A stretch of 64,000 nucleotides of DNA from the NCBI RefSeq assembly GCF_002088275.1, contig NZ_AQQS01000006.1, positions 113,574-177,573 of the forward strand, written 5' to 3'. The position numbers and the translations under genes were made by a program. The notes below the pieces were generated by a model. That model was not told the DNA's origin. It did no database searches and was given only the letters and a program-made list of their open reading frames with translations. Shown piece by piece: positions 7,906-16,713 of the stretch. Source of the stretch: Aurantimonas sp. 22II-16-19i (GTDB lineage Bacteria > Pseudomonadota > Alphaproteobacteria > Rhizobiales > Rhizobiaceae). Every line of letters begins with the position of its first letter. Within the stretch, counting starts at the first letter, position 1.

Positions 7906-8556
7906 TCAGGCGGCGGCTTCGGCCGGTTTGGGGGCGAGCCGGAACACCACCTGCTCGTCGGTCTTCTCATAGGTGACGGCGAGGCCCGATTCCTCGGCGA
8001 GGAAGAGCGTGTAGTAGGGCTGGATCGCCTGGGCATCCAGGGCTTCCTCGCCGTTCACCCCGTCGAGCATCTGGACGAGCCGCTGCTGCAGGCGGATGCG
8101 CTGGCCGGTGGCGCTGATCGTCGCGCCGAAGGGCTCGATGCTGTCGATCATCACCTTGACCTCGCCGCCCCGGCTGATCGAGGCGCTCGCCATGACGACG
8201 AGATTGAGGACGATCTTGGCGCAGTTCTTCGGCACGTAGCCGGGCTCGCCCTCCCAGACGAGGTTCGGCTTCTCGTGCGCCATGTAGCCGGTCGCCACCG
8301 TCCTGGCGTCGTTGAGGTCGATCGTCGCGGTCTGCGACCCGGCGGCGCCGAAGGCGATGCGGGCAAACTGCAGCTTGGCGACGGCCGCCTTCAGGGACGA
8401 GCGCACCAGCTCCATGGATTCCTTGTCGCCGGGCATGTCGTCGAGGAGCTCGAGCCCGCTCTGGATGCCGAAGACCGGAGAGATGATGTCGTGGCACAGG
8501 CGGCTCGACAGAAGCGCCGCAAGATCCGCCGCGGAAATGGAGGGCAGGCTGGTCAT
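7906..8556 (-). CDS. chpT: ChpT histidine phosphotransferase
   Basis: Cytoplasmic phosphotransferase that passes phosphate from the kinase CckA to CtrA and CpdR in the alphaproteobacterial cell-cycle relay. The 216-residue protein has the phospho-accepting His22 in RLCHDIISP within the dimerising helical hairpin. The C-terminal half is a Bergerat-like ATPase fold without ATP-binding motifs (NCAKIVLNLVVMAS in place of the N-box). The ATG at 8556 is preceded by AAGGTG. It is divergent from eipA. CtrA itself is encoded 6.5 kb to the right (15071-15760), so both ends of the phosphotransfer are present in this window. Confidence 0.9.
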   Translation of the reverse strand: MTSLPSISAADLAALLSSRLCHDIISPVFGIQSGLELLDDMPGDKESMELVRSSLKAAVAKLQFARIAFGAAGSQTATIDLNDARTVATGYMAHEKPNLVWEGEPGYVPKNCAKIVLNLVVMASASISRGGEVKVMIDSIEPFGATISATGQRIRLQQRLVQMLDGVNGEEALDAQAIQPYYTLFLAEESGLAVTYEKTDEQVVFRLAPKPAEAAA

Positions 8557-8862
8557 GGGCACACCTTGGCTCGGGTCAGCTCGTTTCGAAGGGCGAATCA
8601 TCGCCGGTTTTCTCGTCGGACCATGATTCCGTGGCGCCGGGAGGTCAACCGAGGCCGAGGCCGGCGACAGGCCCGTGGCGGCGCCCGATGCCCTCCCGCA
8701 AGCACCGGTCCGACCACCGCGAAGCCGGCGGGAACGGGAAAGTTCGGGTTCTTCGCAATGCATTAGGCATTCGGAAACCACGATCGGATCAAATTGCGCG
8801 GGAATGGGACGACCCCGTCCCTCCTGGGGCCGACATGGCCTCTTACGCGAAAGGAATGGATC
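8557..8862. other. divergent promoter region of chpT and eipA
   Basis: A 306-base region between two outward-facing genes, so promoters for both are expected here. No specific operator could be recognised. The GAAAGGA just before 8863 is the ribosome-binding site of eipA. Confidence 0.35.
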
Positions 8863-9453
8863 ATGCGCTCGATCATCGGGACGTTCCGCACTCTTCTCGC
8901 CGCCGCTTGCCTCAGCCTTGCGGCGATCGGCATCCTCGCCAGCCCCGCCGCCGCCCAGGCCGTCGGGCGCAACGGCTACACCATGGACGAGGTGATCAAT
9001 ACCGGCCAGCAGTTCTTCGGCTCGACGTCGGGCGGGCTCGCCCAGCTCGTCGAGCGGGCCTTCCAGAGCTACGGCCTGCCGAACGGCTACATCCTCGGCC
9101 AGGAAGCCTCCGGCGCCTTCTTCGGCGGCCTGCGCTTCGGCGAGGGCACGCTGTTCACCAAGAATGCCGGGCAGCGCAAGATCTTCTGGCAGGGCCCCTC
9201 GCTCGGCTTCGACGTCGGCGGCGACGGTGCCCGCACCATGATGCTGGTCTACAACCTGCCCTCGGTCGATTCCGTCTTCGGCCGCTTCGGCGGCATCTCG
9301 GGCAGCGCCTATCTCGTCGGCGGCGTCGGCATGACGGTGCTGGCGCGCGACAACGTCCTGCTCGTCCCGGTGAAGACCGGCGTCGGCGCCCGGCTCGGCC
9401 TCAATCTCGGCTATCTGAAGCTGACGCCGATGCCGACCTGGAACCCCTTCTGA
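8863..9453 (+). CDS. eipA: EipA/DUF1134-family periplasmic envelope protein
   Basis: A 196-residue exported protein. An N-terminal signal peptide (positively charged start, LLAAACLSLAAIGIL core, probable cleavage after AAAQA near residue 32) precedes a Gly-rich beta-barrel-like domain. The domain contains the family pattern GQQFFGSTSGGLAQLVE and repeated strands (GGLRFGEG, GFDVGGDGARTMMLVY). The Brucella homologue EipA contributes to envelope integrity. I chose 8863 because GAAAGGA lies 8 bases upstream and the signal peptide starts there; the frame is open to an earlier ATG at 8794. Confidence 0.85.
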   Translation: MRSIIGTFRTLLAAACLSLAAIGILASPAAAQAVGRNGYTMDEVINTGQQFFGSTSGGLAQLVERAFQSYGLPNGYILGQEASGAFFGGLRFGEGTLFTKNAGQRKIFWQGPSLGFDVGGDGARTMMLVYNLPSVDSVFGRFGGISGSAYLVGGVGMTVLARDNVLLVPVKTGVGARLGLNLGYLKLTPMPTWNPF

Positions 9454-9730
9454 TCCCGGCATCCGATCCCGGCAACGCCGCGCCCCTCGCGCGGGCGGCG
9501 GCGGCCCGAATTCGTCCACCCGGCGCCGGAACCGCAAGCGCGGCCCGGCGCTTGTGCATTGGCCAGGTCCGGCGGAACCCGTCCGCCGGCAGGGGGCGAG
9601 GCCGCGATGTGCTCCGTGACCAATTCACCATAGGGCGTTGCTTTTATGTCCCTTCGCGCCGCCGAGTCGCGCATCGGACGCGCAAATGTTCTATATGTCC
9701 TCGCGAAGGACGTGAATTTCCGGAACTTCG

Positions 9731-11134
9731 ATGATCGCCACCGCCCTCACATTCGTGTCCGGCTTCCTGACTGCGACGCTGATCGCGCTCGTGATCGCGC
9801 CGCTGTTCTGGTCGAGGTCCCGGCGTCTCGCTCTCAGGGAGTATCGGGCCGCCATTCCTGCCTCGGCGCGGGAGATCCGTGCCAGCCTCGATCACGTCAG
9901 GGCCGAGGCGGCCCAGTCTGCCCGGCGCCGCGAGATGAAGGCGGAGGCGGAGACCCGGAAGGCTGCCCTGGCGCGGGCCGAGGCCGGCCGCGTCGCCGGC
10001 GAGAATGCCGAGCTGCGCGCCCGCAACACCGTCCTCGTCGAGAGCCTCGCCCATACGACGGCGGAGCTCGAGGAGGCGAGCGAGCAGATGGCGATCCGTG
10101 ACGCCGAGATCGAGGAACTCGACGCCGAGCTGCGCGCCGTCCGCCACGATCTCGACATCCGCTCCGACGAACTCGAGGCGCTGGCCGCCCGGTTCACCGA
10201 TCTCGGCGCCATCGCCGACGAGCGCAAGACGATGATCGTCGATCTCGAGGCGCGGCTGGAGGATCTCTCCGATGCGCTGCGCGAGGCCGAGCGCAACCGC
10301 CGCGAGGCGAGCCACGCGGTCGAGCGGCTGCGCGGCGAAGTCACGTCCCTCGAGTCCCATCTCGCCAGGGAGAAGAATGCCGTCAAGCGGCTCGACGACA
10401 AGGCGGCGCGGCTGGCGGCGCAGCTGTCGGAGCGCGACGAGCAGGTCGCCCGGCTGCTCGGCGAAACGGCGAGCGCCGCGGCCCTCGGTGCCTCCCATCA
10501 CCCCGGCCCGGCCCGCGACGCTGTTCCCGATGCCGCACCGGAGGACGATCTTTCGGCCGAGCGACGGCTGCGGCTGCGCCCGGCCGTGCGGCCCGCCTTC
10601 GGCCGGCGCAGCGAGGAGGCGGAGGCGGCGGAGCTCGCCGCCAAGGCTGCCGCCACGTCTGCCACCACGTCCGCAGCCAGGATTGCCGCCGCACAGCCGG
10701 CGCCGAAGCAGGCCGTCGCCGCGGTTCCGCCCGGGCCGGCGGCCGCCGTCGGTGAAACGTCACCGGCGCCGCAGGTCCCCGCCGCGCCGGCAGGCATGCC
10801 CGGCGCGGCCGCCGGAACCCAGGCCGCGCCGCTTTCCGGCGAGGGCGCTGCGCCAGAGCCGACGGCCTCGCTCGCCGAGAGCCTCGGCCTTGCCGCGCGG
10901 CCCGACTTTCCCGACGATCTCGACGACGAAGGCCTGCGGCAGAAGGTCGGCGAACTCGCCGCCCGCGTCATCGCGCTCACCGCCGAGAAGGAGGGGCCGC
11001 GCTCGCCCCTCGATACCATCCTCGCGGCCGAGAGCCCGGTTGCCCTGGCCGGAGCGCAGGACGGCTCGCAGCCCTCGCTCGCCGACCGGGTCCGCAGAAT
11101 CCGCGAAGAGGCGCGCGATCACGCCGCCGAATAG
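9731..11134 (+). CDS. membrane-anchored coiled-coil protein, function unknown
   Basis: A 467-residue protein with one N-terminal membrane helix (about residues 5-27, ALTFVSGFLTATLIALVIAP). A long heptad-rich coiled coil spans roughly residues 45-250, followed by an Ala/Pro-rich linker (about 300-400) and a short acidic C-terminal segment. The topology suggests an inner-membrane anchor with a cytoplasmic rod. This resembles conserved hypothetical proteins of Hyphomicrobiales, but no defined function is recognised. The low-complexity linker makes the C-terminal half hard to place. It converges with the methyltransferase gene, with stop codons only a few bases apart and overlapping. Confidence 0.75.
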   Translation: MIATALTFVSGFLTATLIALVIAPLFWSRSRRLALREYRAAIPASAREIRASLDHVRAEAAQSARRREMKAEAETRKAALARAEAGRVAGENAELRARNTVLVESLAHTTAELEEASEQMAIRDAEIEELDAELRAVRHDLDIRSDELEALAARFTDLGAIADERKTMIVDLEARLEDLSDALREAERNRREASHAVERLRGEVTSLESHLAREKNAVKRLDDKAARLAAQLSERDEQVARLLGETASAAALGASHHPGPARDAVPDAAPEDDLSAERRLRLRPAVRPAFGRRSEEAEAAELAAKAAATSATTSAARIAAAQPAPKQAVAAVPPGPAAAVGETSPAPQVPAAPAGMPGAAAGTQAAPLSGEGAAPEPTASLAESLGLAARPDFPDDLDDEGLRQKVGELAARVIALTAEKEGPRSPLDTILAAESPVALAGAQDGSQPSLADRVRRIREEARDHAAE

Positions 11135-11973
11135 AGCCGCGACAGCACGATCGCCGCGCTGGTCGCGACGTTGAGGCTGTCGATCCCCGGCGCCATCGCG
11201 ATCCGCACCGTCTCGCAGCGTTCCAGCAGCGCCTCCGGCAGGCCGCGGCCCTCGCTGCCGAGGAGAAGGGCGATGCCCGGCCGCGGCGCGAACTGCGCAA
11301 GATCGATCCTGCCGCGCGGCGACAGGGCGACCTTGTGGTGGCCGGAGACCTCCAGCGCCGCGACGATCGCCTCGCTCGCCGACCCGTGATGCCAGGGCAG
11401 CGTCAGGGCGGTTCCGACCGACACGCGAATCGCCTTGCGGTAGAGTGGGTGGCAGGAGGTGGCGTCGAGCACGACGCCGGAGGCGCCGAAGGCAGCGGCG
11501 TTGCGGAAGATCGCGCCGACATTGTCGTGATTGGCGAGACCGACGGCGACCACCAGCGGGCCGCCATGCCGGTGGGCCGCGTGGAGGAGGTCGGCGAGCC
11601 CGCCGGTCTCGTCCCGCTCGGCCTCTTCGCCCGAAGCCTCGCGTTCGACGCCATGGGCGAGGACGCCGCGATGGATGGCGAAACCCGCAACCTCGTCCAT
11701 CACCGCGCGGTCGGTGACATAGACCGGGACGTCGCCGGGGACGCGGGCGAGCCGCTCTGCGATCCCTTCCACACGGCTCTTCAGGACGAACAGGCTGGTC
11801 GGCCGGAAGCGGGCGGATTTCATGAGGTGGTCGAGAACGACGGTGCCCTCGGCGATGAAGCCGCCGCCGCCGATGCGGTCGCGCTCGCGGATGTCGCCAT
11901 AGTCGGCGACGCGCGGATCGTCGGCATCGGTGATCTGGATGAGCCGGGCGGCGATGTCGGGTGTCAGGGCCAT
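11119..11973 (-). CDS. SpoU/TrmH-family RNA 2'-O-methyltransferase
   Basis: S-adenosylmethionine-dependent RNA ribose methyltransferase of the SPOUT fold (284 residues). The three family motifs are present: [16 protein letters not shown] (motif 1, with the Asn and Arg), [10 protein letters not shown] (motif 2), and [20 protein letters not shown] (motif 3). The N-terminal 100 residues form the substrate-binding domain typical of TrmH and RlmB. The target RNA cannot be told from sequence. I chose the ATG at 11973, where the conserved region begins; the open frame to 12192 is Arg/Pro-rich and unlikely to be coding. The 3' end overlaps the end of the convergent coiled-coil gene by 16 bases. Confidence 0.88.
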   Translation of the reverse strand: MALTPDIAARLIQITDADDPRVADYGDIRERDRIGGGGFIAEGTVVLDHLMKSARFRPTSLFVLKSRVEGIAERLARVPGDVPVYVTDRAVMDEVAGFAIHRGVLAHGVEREASGEEAERDETGGLADLLHAAHRHGGPLVVAVGLANHDNVGAIFRNAAAFGASGVVLDATSCHPLYRKAIRVSVGTALTLPWHHGSASEAIVAALEVSGHHKVALSPRGRIDLAQFAPRPGIALLLGSEGRGLPEALLERCETVRIAMAPGIDSLNVATSAAIVLSRLYSAA

Positions 11974-12212
11974 GCCTGTCGATACAGGAACAGCGATGCG
12001 GATTGAAGGCCTTCGGGCGCCGGCACGCGCGTTCCGCCCGCTCGCGCCGGCATCTTCCCCTTGCAGGGATCCGGCCGGCAGGGCAGAGGGGGCTATCCTT
12101 GCGGGGCGCCGCGGCCCGGTTGCCGGAGTTTTCTCACCGGGCGGGCGCTTCCGCTCCGCGTCGCGGTGCCGGAGCGGTGCCTGACGCGTCATCGAACAGC
12201 GAGACCCAAGCC

Positions 12213-12950
12213 ATGATCCTGTTTCCCGCGATCGACCTGAAGGATGGCGCCTGCGTGCGCCTGAAGCTCGGCCTGATGGAGGAGGCGACGGTCTACAACG
12301 CCGACCCGGCGGGCCAGGCCAAGGCCTTCCAGGACGTCGGCTTCAGCCATCTCCACGTCGTCGACCTCAACGGCGCCTTCGCCGGCCGGGCGGTCAACGA
12401 CGATGCGGTCGACGCCATCCTCGGCGCCGTCGGCAAGGAGATGAAGGTGCAGCTCGGCGGCGGCATCCGCACGATGGACGACATCGAACGCTGGCTCGCC
12501 AAGGGCCTGTCGCGGGTGATCCTCGGCACCGTGGCGGTGCGCGATCCCGATCTCGTGAAGGCGGCGGCCGGGCGGTTCCCCGGGCAGATCGCCGTCGGCA
12601 TCGATGCCAAAGGCGGAAAGGTCGCCGTCGAGGGCTGGGCCGAGACCTCCGAACTGACCGCCGTCGATCTGGCCAGGCGCTTCGAGGACGCCGGCGTCGC
12701 GGCGATCATCTACACCGACATCGACCGGGACGGGGTGCTGGCCGGCATCAACTGGGAGGCGACCATCGACCTCGCCGAGGCGGTCTCGATCCCGGTGATC
12801 GCCTCCGGCGGCCTCGCCTCGATCGCCGACGTCGTGCGCATGACCATGCCGGACGCGGCGAAGCTCGAGGGCGCGATCTCGGGGCGGGCGCTCTATGACG
12901 GCCGGCTGGATGCGGCCGAGGCGCTGAAGGTGCTCTCGGGGGTGGCTTGA
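12213..12950 (+). CDS. hisA: HisA, ProFAR isomerase of histidine biosynthesis
   Basis: Converts ProFAR to PRFAR, the fourth step of histidine biosynthesis, in a (beta/alpha)8 barrel. The 245-residue length is normal. The N-terminal [11 protein letters not shown] carries the first catalytic Asp (Asp8), and YTDIDRDG holds the second. Phosphate-binding loops are seen in LGGGIRT and ASGGLAS. In related genomes hisA usually sits next to hisH and hisF, but here no other his gene is adjacent: the neighbours are an RNA methyltransferase and mbfA. It is therefore either relocated or the rest of the cluster lies outside the window. Confidence 0.93.
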   Translation: MILFPAIDLKDGACVRLKLGLMEEATVYNADPAGQAKAFQDVGFSHLHVVDLNGAFAGRAVNDDAVDAILGAVGKEMKVQLGGGIRTMDDIERWLAKGLSRVILGTVAVRDPDLVKAAAGRFPGQIAVGIDAKGGKVAVEGWAETSELTAVDLARRFEDAGVAAIIYTDIDRDGVLAGINWEATIDLAEAVSIPVIASGGLASIADVVRMTMPDAAKLEGAISGRALYDGRLDAAEALKVLSGVA

Positions 12951-13059
12951 GCCCCGGCGGGCCGGTGCGGCCGGCTTCTTTCAGACCATGATCCGGCGCA
13001 GTGGGGCGCCGACATCGCGGCCCGCGACCCTCTGGCATGGGCAGCTGGGAATCTATAGA

Positions 13060-13075
13060 TTGGAATTATTCTAAA
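13060..13075. promoter_or_regulatory. Irr-type iron control element upstream of mbfA
   Basis: TTGGAATTATTCTAAA is a near-perfect match to the rhizobial iron control element, an inverted TTAGAA/TTCTAA bound by Irr. It ends 49 bases before the mbfA start at 13125. In Bradyrhizobium and Agrobacterium mbfA is repressed by Irr under iron limitation, so the site and its gene agree. Confidence 0.65.
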
Positions 13076-13124
13076 TAATCTCTGCGCGATGATCCTGTCG
13101 ACGCACCAGCCATGCGAGGTCGCC

Positions 13125-14102
13125 ATGTTCTCCTTCGCCCCCGGACGCCGCCGCTTCTCCGACCTGTCCGAACGCGAGATCCTGGCGCTGGCGATCTCCG
13201 CGGAGGAGGACGACGGGCGGATCTATGCCGGCTATGCCGAGCGGCTGGAGGCGGATTATCCCGCGAGCGCCAGCATCTTCCGCGAGATGGCGAAGGAAGA
13301 GGACGGCCATCGCCGGGCGCTGATCGCCGAGCACGAACGGCGCTTCGGTCCGACCATCCCGCTGATCCGGCGCGAGCATGTCTCGGACTACGTCTCCCGC
13401 CAGCCGGTCTGGCTGGTCGAAAATCTCGGGCTGGAGCGCATCCGTTCCGAGGCCGAGCGGATGGAGAAGGACGCCGCGCGCTTCTACGAGGTCGCCGCTC
13501 AGCGCAGCACCGATGCCGGCACGCGCCGCCTGCTCGGCGATCTCGCGGCCGCCGAGCGGGACCACGAGCACAGGGCCGAGGAACTGGCCGAGCAGAACCT
13601 CGGCGGCGAGAGCCGGGAGACGGAGGACAAGACCGCCCGGCGCCAGATGATTCTGACCCTCGTCCAGCCGGGGCTCGCCGGGCTGATGGACGGCTCGGTC
13701 TCGACGCTGGCGCCGATCTTCGCCACCGCCTTCGCGACGCGCGACCCGCATACGACGCTGCTGGTCGGTCTCGCCGCCGCCGTCGGCGCCGGCATCTCGA
13801 TGGGCTTCACCGAGGCGGCCCATGACGACGGCAAGCTGTCTGGCCGCGGTTCGCCGATCAAGCGGGGCCTCGCCTCCGGCATCATGACGACCGTCGGCGG
13901 CCTCGGCCATGCGCTGCCCTACCTCATTCCGGACTTCTGGACGGCGACGATCCTCGCCTTCGCCATCGTCTTCCTGGAGCTCTGGGCGATCGTCTGGATC
14001 CAGCACCGCTTCATGGAGACGCCGGTCTGGCGCGCGGCGGTGCAGGTGGTCGTCGGCGGGGCGCTGGTGCTCGCCGCCGGGGCGGCGATCGGGGCGGGGT
14101 GA
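13125..14102 (+). CDS. mbfA: MbfA, membrane-bound ferritin/iron exporter
   Basis: A 325-residue fusion of an N-terminal ferritin-like (erythrin) domain, about residues 1-165, to a C-terminal VIT1-type membrane domain, about 180-325. The ferritin part contains the di-iron ligand pattern with Glu in ISAEEDDGRIYAGYAE and EEDGHRRAL, repeated as ERMEKDAARFYEVA and ERDHEHRAEE. The membrane part has MDGSVSTLAPIFATAFAT and MGFTEAAHDDG, which match iron/manganese transporters of the VIT1/CCC1 group. In rhizobia MbfA exports iron and protects against iron and peroxide stress. I chose the ATG at 13125 because GAGG lies just upstream; an in-frame ATG at 13089 lies closer to the iron box. Confidence 0.9.
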   Translation: MFSFAPGRRRFSDLSEREILALAISAEEDDGRIYAGYAERLEADYPASASIFREMAKEEDGHRRALIAEHERRFGPTIPLIRREHVSDYVSRQPVWLVENLGLERIRSEAERMEKDAARFYEVAAQRSTDAGTRRLLGDLAAAERDHEHRAEELAEQNLGGESRETEDKTARRQMILTLVQPGLAGLMDGSVSTLAPIFATAFATRDPHTTLLVGLAAAVGAGISMGFTEAAHDDGKLSGRGSPIKRGLASGIMTTVGGLGHALPYLIPDFWTATILAFAIVFLELWAIVWIQHRFMETPVWRAAVQVVVGGALVLAAGAAIGAG

Positions 14103-14250
14103 CGAGACGGACGGGCGGCCTCCCAAGAGCGGTCCTCAACGCGTCTGTGCCTCGGTGAGGGGCCGGGGGGCGAGAGTCACCGGGTCGTCGCCCTGCTACC
14201 GCCAGTGAATATGCGCTTGAGAGCATGTTTCTCTGGCGCTAAGATGGATC

Positions 14251-14607
14251 ATGGCGTGGATCCGTTCTCTTTCATCCGGAATTCGATCCAGAGTTCCAGG
14301 CACTGGATGAAGAGACGCAGGACCACCTGTTGGCCCATCTGGCCGTCTTGCAGGAGTTCGGACCGAATCTTGGCCGACCCAAGGTGGATTCTCTCAAGAA
14401 TTCCAAGCACGCCAACATGAAGGAGCTTCGATTTCGGCAACGAACCGCCGTCTGGCGGATCGCGTTCGTCTTCGATCCCGAGAGAAGGGCCGTCCTCTTG
14501 TGCGGTGGAGACAAGGGCGGAAAGAACGAGAGCCGAAGGATCTGATCGCGATTGCCGATGCCCGTTACGAGCGGTATTTGAAGGAGATGCAAAATGCGCA
14601 GCCTTGA
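14251..14607 (+). pseudogene. HigB/DUF891-type toxin gene with two frameshifts
   Basis: Reading from ATG 14251 gives M-A-W-I, and the next bases continue as VLFHPEFDPEFQALDEE only if one base near 14260 is skipped. The main body (14270-14530) then reads a complete RelE/HigB-like toxin core, with LLAHLAVLQEFGPNLGRP, MKELRFRQRTAVWRIAFVF and VLLCGGDKGGKNE. At about 14530 the frame is lost again and the expected C-terminus (KDLIAIADARYERYLKEMQ) continues in another frame, stopping at 14605-14607. The 3' end overlaps the antitoxin start, as in intact operons. The toxin has probably decayed while the antitoxin remains; two sequencing errors are the alternative. Confidence 0.7.
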
Positions 14608-14944
14608 CGACGTCAAGAAGGGCCTGCCTCCGGAGCGTCTCGCGCGCGTCGAGAAGACGGCGAAGAGCCTCCTGCGTGCCGAAGGCCTTCGCCAGCTTCG
14701 CAAGGGGTTGAACCGGACGCAGCACGAGGTCGCGGAAGCGACCGGAATGTCGCAGTACAATGTCTCCCGCCTGGAGAGCAGAGACGACATGCTGCTCTCG
14801 ACACTCAACCGGTATGTCGAAGGCCTGGGAGGCCGACTTCGCGTGATCGCCGAGATGCCGGGAGATGCGACGATCGAGATTGATATCGCTCGCAAGGCCC
14901 CCGTGGGAGACGCTCGCAAGACGCTTGCACAGGAGACGGACTGA
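14594..14944 (+). CDS. HigA-type XRE-family antitoxin
   Basis: A 116-residue DNA-binding antitoxin. The helix-turn-helix is visible as NRTQHEVAEATGMSQYNVSRLE (about residues 39-60), inside the usual XRE domain, and is followed by MLLSTLNRYVEGLGGRLRVI. The N-terminal 30 residues are the likely toxin contact. The ATG at 14594 follows a strong AAGGAG. It normally represses its own operon and neutralises the upstream HigB-like toxin; here that toxin gene is frameshifted, so the antitoxin is orphaned. It could still act against related toxins elsewhere. Confidence 0.85.
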   Translation: MRSLDDVKKGLPPERLARVEKTAKSLLRAEGLRQLRKGLNRTQHEVAEATGMSQYNVSRLESRDDMLLSTLNRYVEGLGGRLRVIAEMPGDATIEIDIARKAPVGDARKTLAQETD

Positions 14945-14993
14945 CCCGGCGCTGCCCGGCTCGTTCGGCCGAAGCGCGATCTCCGCCACCCGA

Positions 14994-15030
14994 AACGAAA
15001 ACGCCGCGGAACCAGTAGGATCCGCGGCGT
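14994..15030 (-). terminator. Rho-independent terminator of ctrA
   Basis: A perfect 10-bp stem (ACGCCGCGGA at 15001-15010 with TCCGCGGCGT at 15021-15030) and a 10-base loop. It is followed on the minus strand by TTTTCGTTT. It lies 40 bases after the ctrA stop. Confidence 0.8.
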
Positions 15031-15070
15031 CTCTGCTTTCGGGGAGGGGCCGACGAGCGGCCCGCTGAAC

Positions 15071-15760
15071 TCAGGCGGCGACTTCTTCGGGTTCGCGCAG
15101 CACGTAGCCGCGGCCCCAGACCGTCTCGATGTAGTTCTTGCCATCGGCGGCCGTCGCCAGCTTCTTGCGCAGCTTGCAGATGAACACGTCGATGATCTTC
15201 AGCTCCGGCTCGTCCATGCCGCCATAGAGATGGTTGAGGAACATCTCCTTGGTCAGGGTCGTGCCCTTGCGCAGCGACAGGAGCTCCAGCATGGCGTATT
15301 CCTTGCCGGTCAGATGGACCCGCTGGCCGTTCACCTCGACGGTCTTGGCGTCGAGATTGACCGTCAGGTCGCCGGTGTGGATGACCGACTGGGCATGGCC
15401 CTTGGAACGCCGGACGATGGCGTGGATGCGGGCGACCAGCTCGTCCTTGTGGAACGGCTTGGTCATGTAGTCGTCGGCACCGAAGCCGAGGCCGCGGACC
15501 TTGTCCTCGATGCCGGCCATGCCGGAAAGGATCAGGATCGGCGTCTTGACCTTGGACAGCCGCAGGGTGCGCAGCACCTCGTAGCCGGACATGTCGGGCA
15601 GGTTGAGATCGAGGAGGATCAGGTCGTAGTCGTAGAGCTTGCCGAGATCGACGCCCTCCTCGCCGAGGTCGGTCGTATAGACGTTGAAGCTCTCCGACTT
15701 CAGCATCAATTCGATGCTCTGTGCGACCGCGCTGTCGTCTTCGATTAAAAGAACGCGCAT
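15071..15760 (-). CDS. ctrA: CtrA cell-cycle master response regulator
   Basis: OmpR-family transcription factor that controls cell division, replication initiation and flagellar genes in alphaproteobacteria. The receiver domain is complete: acidic pair at Asp8-Asp9 (LIEDDSA), phospho-acceptor Asp51 in [15 protein letters not shown], and Lys in TKPFHKDEL. The C-terminal winged helix ends with FICKLRKKL and [12 protein letters not shown]. The 229 residues are close to the usual 231-233. Phosphate should come from ChpT, encoded at 7906-8556. The gene has its own terminator and is divergent from a fliJ-like gene, with 360 bases of shared upstream DNA. Confidence 0.96.
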   Translation of the reverse strand: MRVLLIEDDSAVAQSIELMLKSESFNVYTTDLGEEGVDLGKLYDYDLILLDLNLPDMSGYEVLRTLRLSKVKTPILILSGMAGIEDKVRGLGFGADDYMTKPFHKDELVARIHAIVRRSKGHAQSVIHTGDLTVNLDAKTVEVNGQRVHLTGKEYAMLELLSLRKGTTLTKEMFLNHLYGGMDEPELKIIDVFICKLRKKLATAADGKNYIETVWGRGYVLREPEEVAA

Positions 15761-15971
15761 CAGAAAGTCCTCTCAGCCAGCCGAGCCGAACCCGGGAAAT
15801 TCGGCATAGCGATTATTGTCATCGTTTGGCCCAAACTGGCACTGAATGGTTAACAAATCCTCCTGGTCCGTCATGGACCCAGGCCGCAGCAGTACCGCGG
15901 CCTGATTGGCGGGAGCCGGCAGAGCTCCTTGTCGGTCGTCTCCTGCCGGGCAGAAGACCTCGCCGTTTCGG

Positions 15972-15986
15972 TTTACCCTGCCTTAA
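15972..15986. promoter_or_regulatory. possible CtrA box between ctrA and the fliJ-like gene
   Basis: TTTA-N7-TTAA with exact seven-base spacing, one mismatch from the TTAA-N7-TTAA consensus. It lies in the divergent promoter region, where autoregulation of ctrA and control of a flagellar gene would both make sense. TTAA motifs are not rare, so this remains a candidate. Confidence 0.35.
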
Positions 15987-16121
15987 ACCCTCGATCCTAT
16001 GATTAACCGTGCGCGTAAACAGACGGTTAAGGGCATAGGTCACGAGCCTTGCCCGAAGCAGTTCGCCGCGCTGAGTTTTAACGCGCTCCGCCTGGCGGAG
16101 CCGTGAGTTGAGGGTGTGTGC

Positions 16122-16490
16122 ATGAAACGCGACAACATGGTGCGGCTAACGCGCTTCAAGGTTCTTGAGAAGCGTCGCCAGGTCGAGCAGCTCGACCTCA
16201 TGCTGGAGGACTTCTCCCGGATGGCCGCGGAGCTGGACGCCCAGATCCTCAACGAAGAAAAAAAGTCGGGGATTACCGACATGAACCACTTCGCCTATTC
16301 GACCTTCGCCAAGGCGGCCCGCCTGCGGCGCGACAACCTGCAGAACTCCGCCAAGGACCTGAAGGTCCAGATCAATGCGGCGAGGCTGTCGCTGGAAGAG
16401 GCCGAGGCCGAGCTCGAAAACGCCGAGAAGATGGAACAGCGCGACGGCCTGCGCGACGATCACGAGCCGCGGCGCACCGCCATCGGCTGA
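16122..16490 (+). CDS. fliJ: FliJ-like flagellar export protein
   Basis: A 122-residue, almost entirely helical protein that forms a coiled coil (KVLEKRRQVEQLDLMLEDFSRMAAELDAQI and later KDLKVQINAARLSLEEAEAELENAEKMEQ). This size and pattern match FliJ, the stalk that links the flagellar export ATPase FliI to the export gate. Location next to ctrA is common in Hyphomicrobiales. No fliI follows in this window, so the gene stands alone here. I chose ATG 16122 with GAGGG 9 bases upstream; GTG 16116 and ATG 16137 are alternatives. Coiled-coil proteins are easily confused, so confidence is moderate. Confidence 0.65.
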   Translation: MKRDNMVRLTRFKVLEKRRQVEQLDLMLEDFSRMAAELDAQILNEEKKSGITDMNHFAYSTFAKAARLRRDNLQNSAKDLKVQINAARLSLEEAEAELENAEKMEQRDGLRDDHEPRRTAIG

Positions 16491-16713
16491 GGCGGGCGCC
16501 GCCTCTGCCGCAGGACTGCATGGCCGGGGAAGCGTTCGCCATCGGCGCGGCGCCCGGCGGGACGGGCCGGACGGTCGCTTCTTCGGTGGACGCGCTCGCC
16601 GCCGGCGCGGCGGCGTCCTCGGGTCCCTCAAGTCGATTCGCGCGTCCGGTCGCGGCCTTTGATGGAACGCCGCGTTCCATCCGGTGGCCTCGCGCGGGGA
16701 CGCCGGTCGCCGG

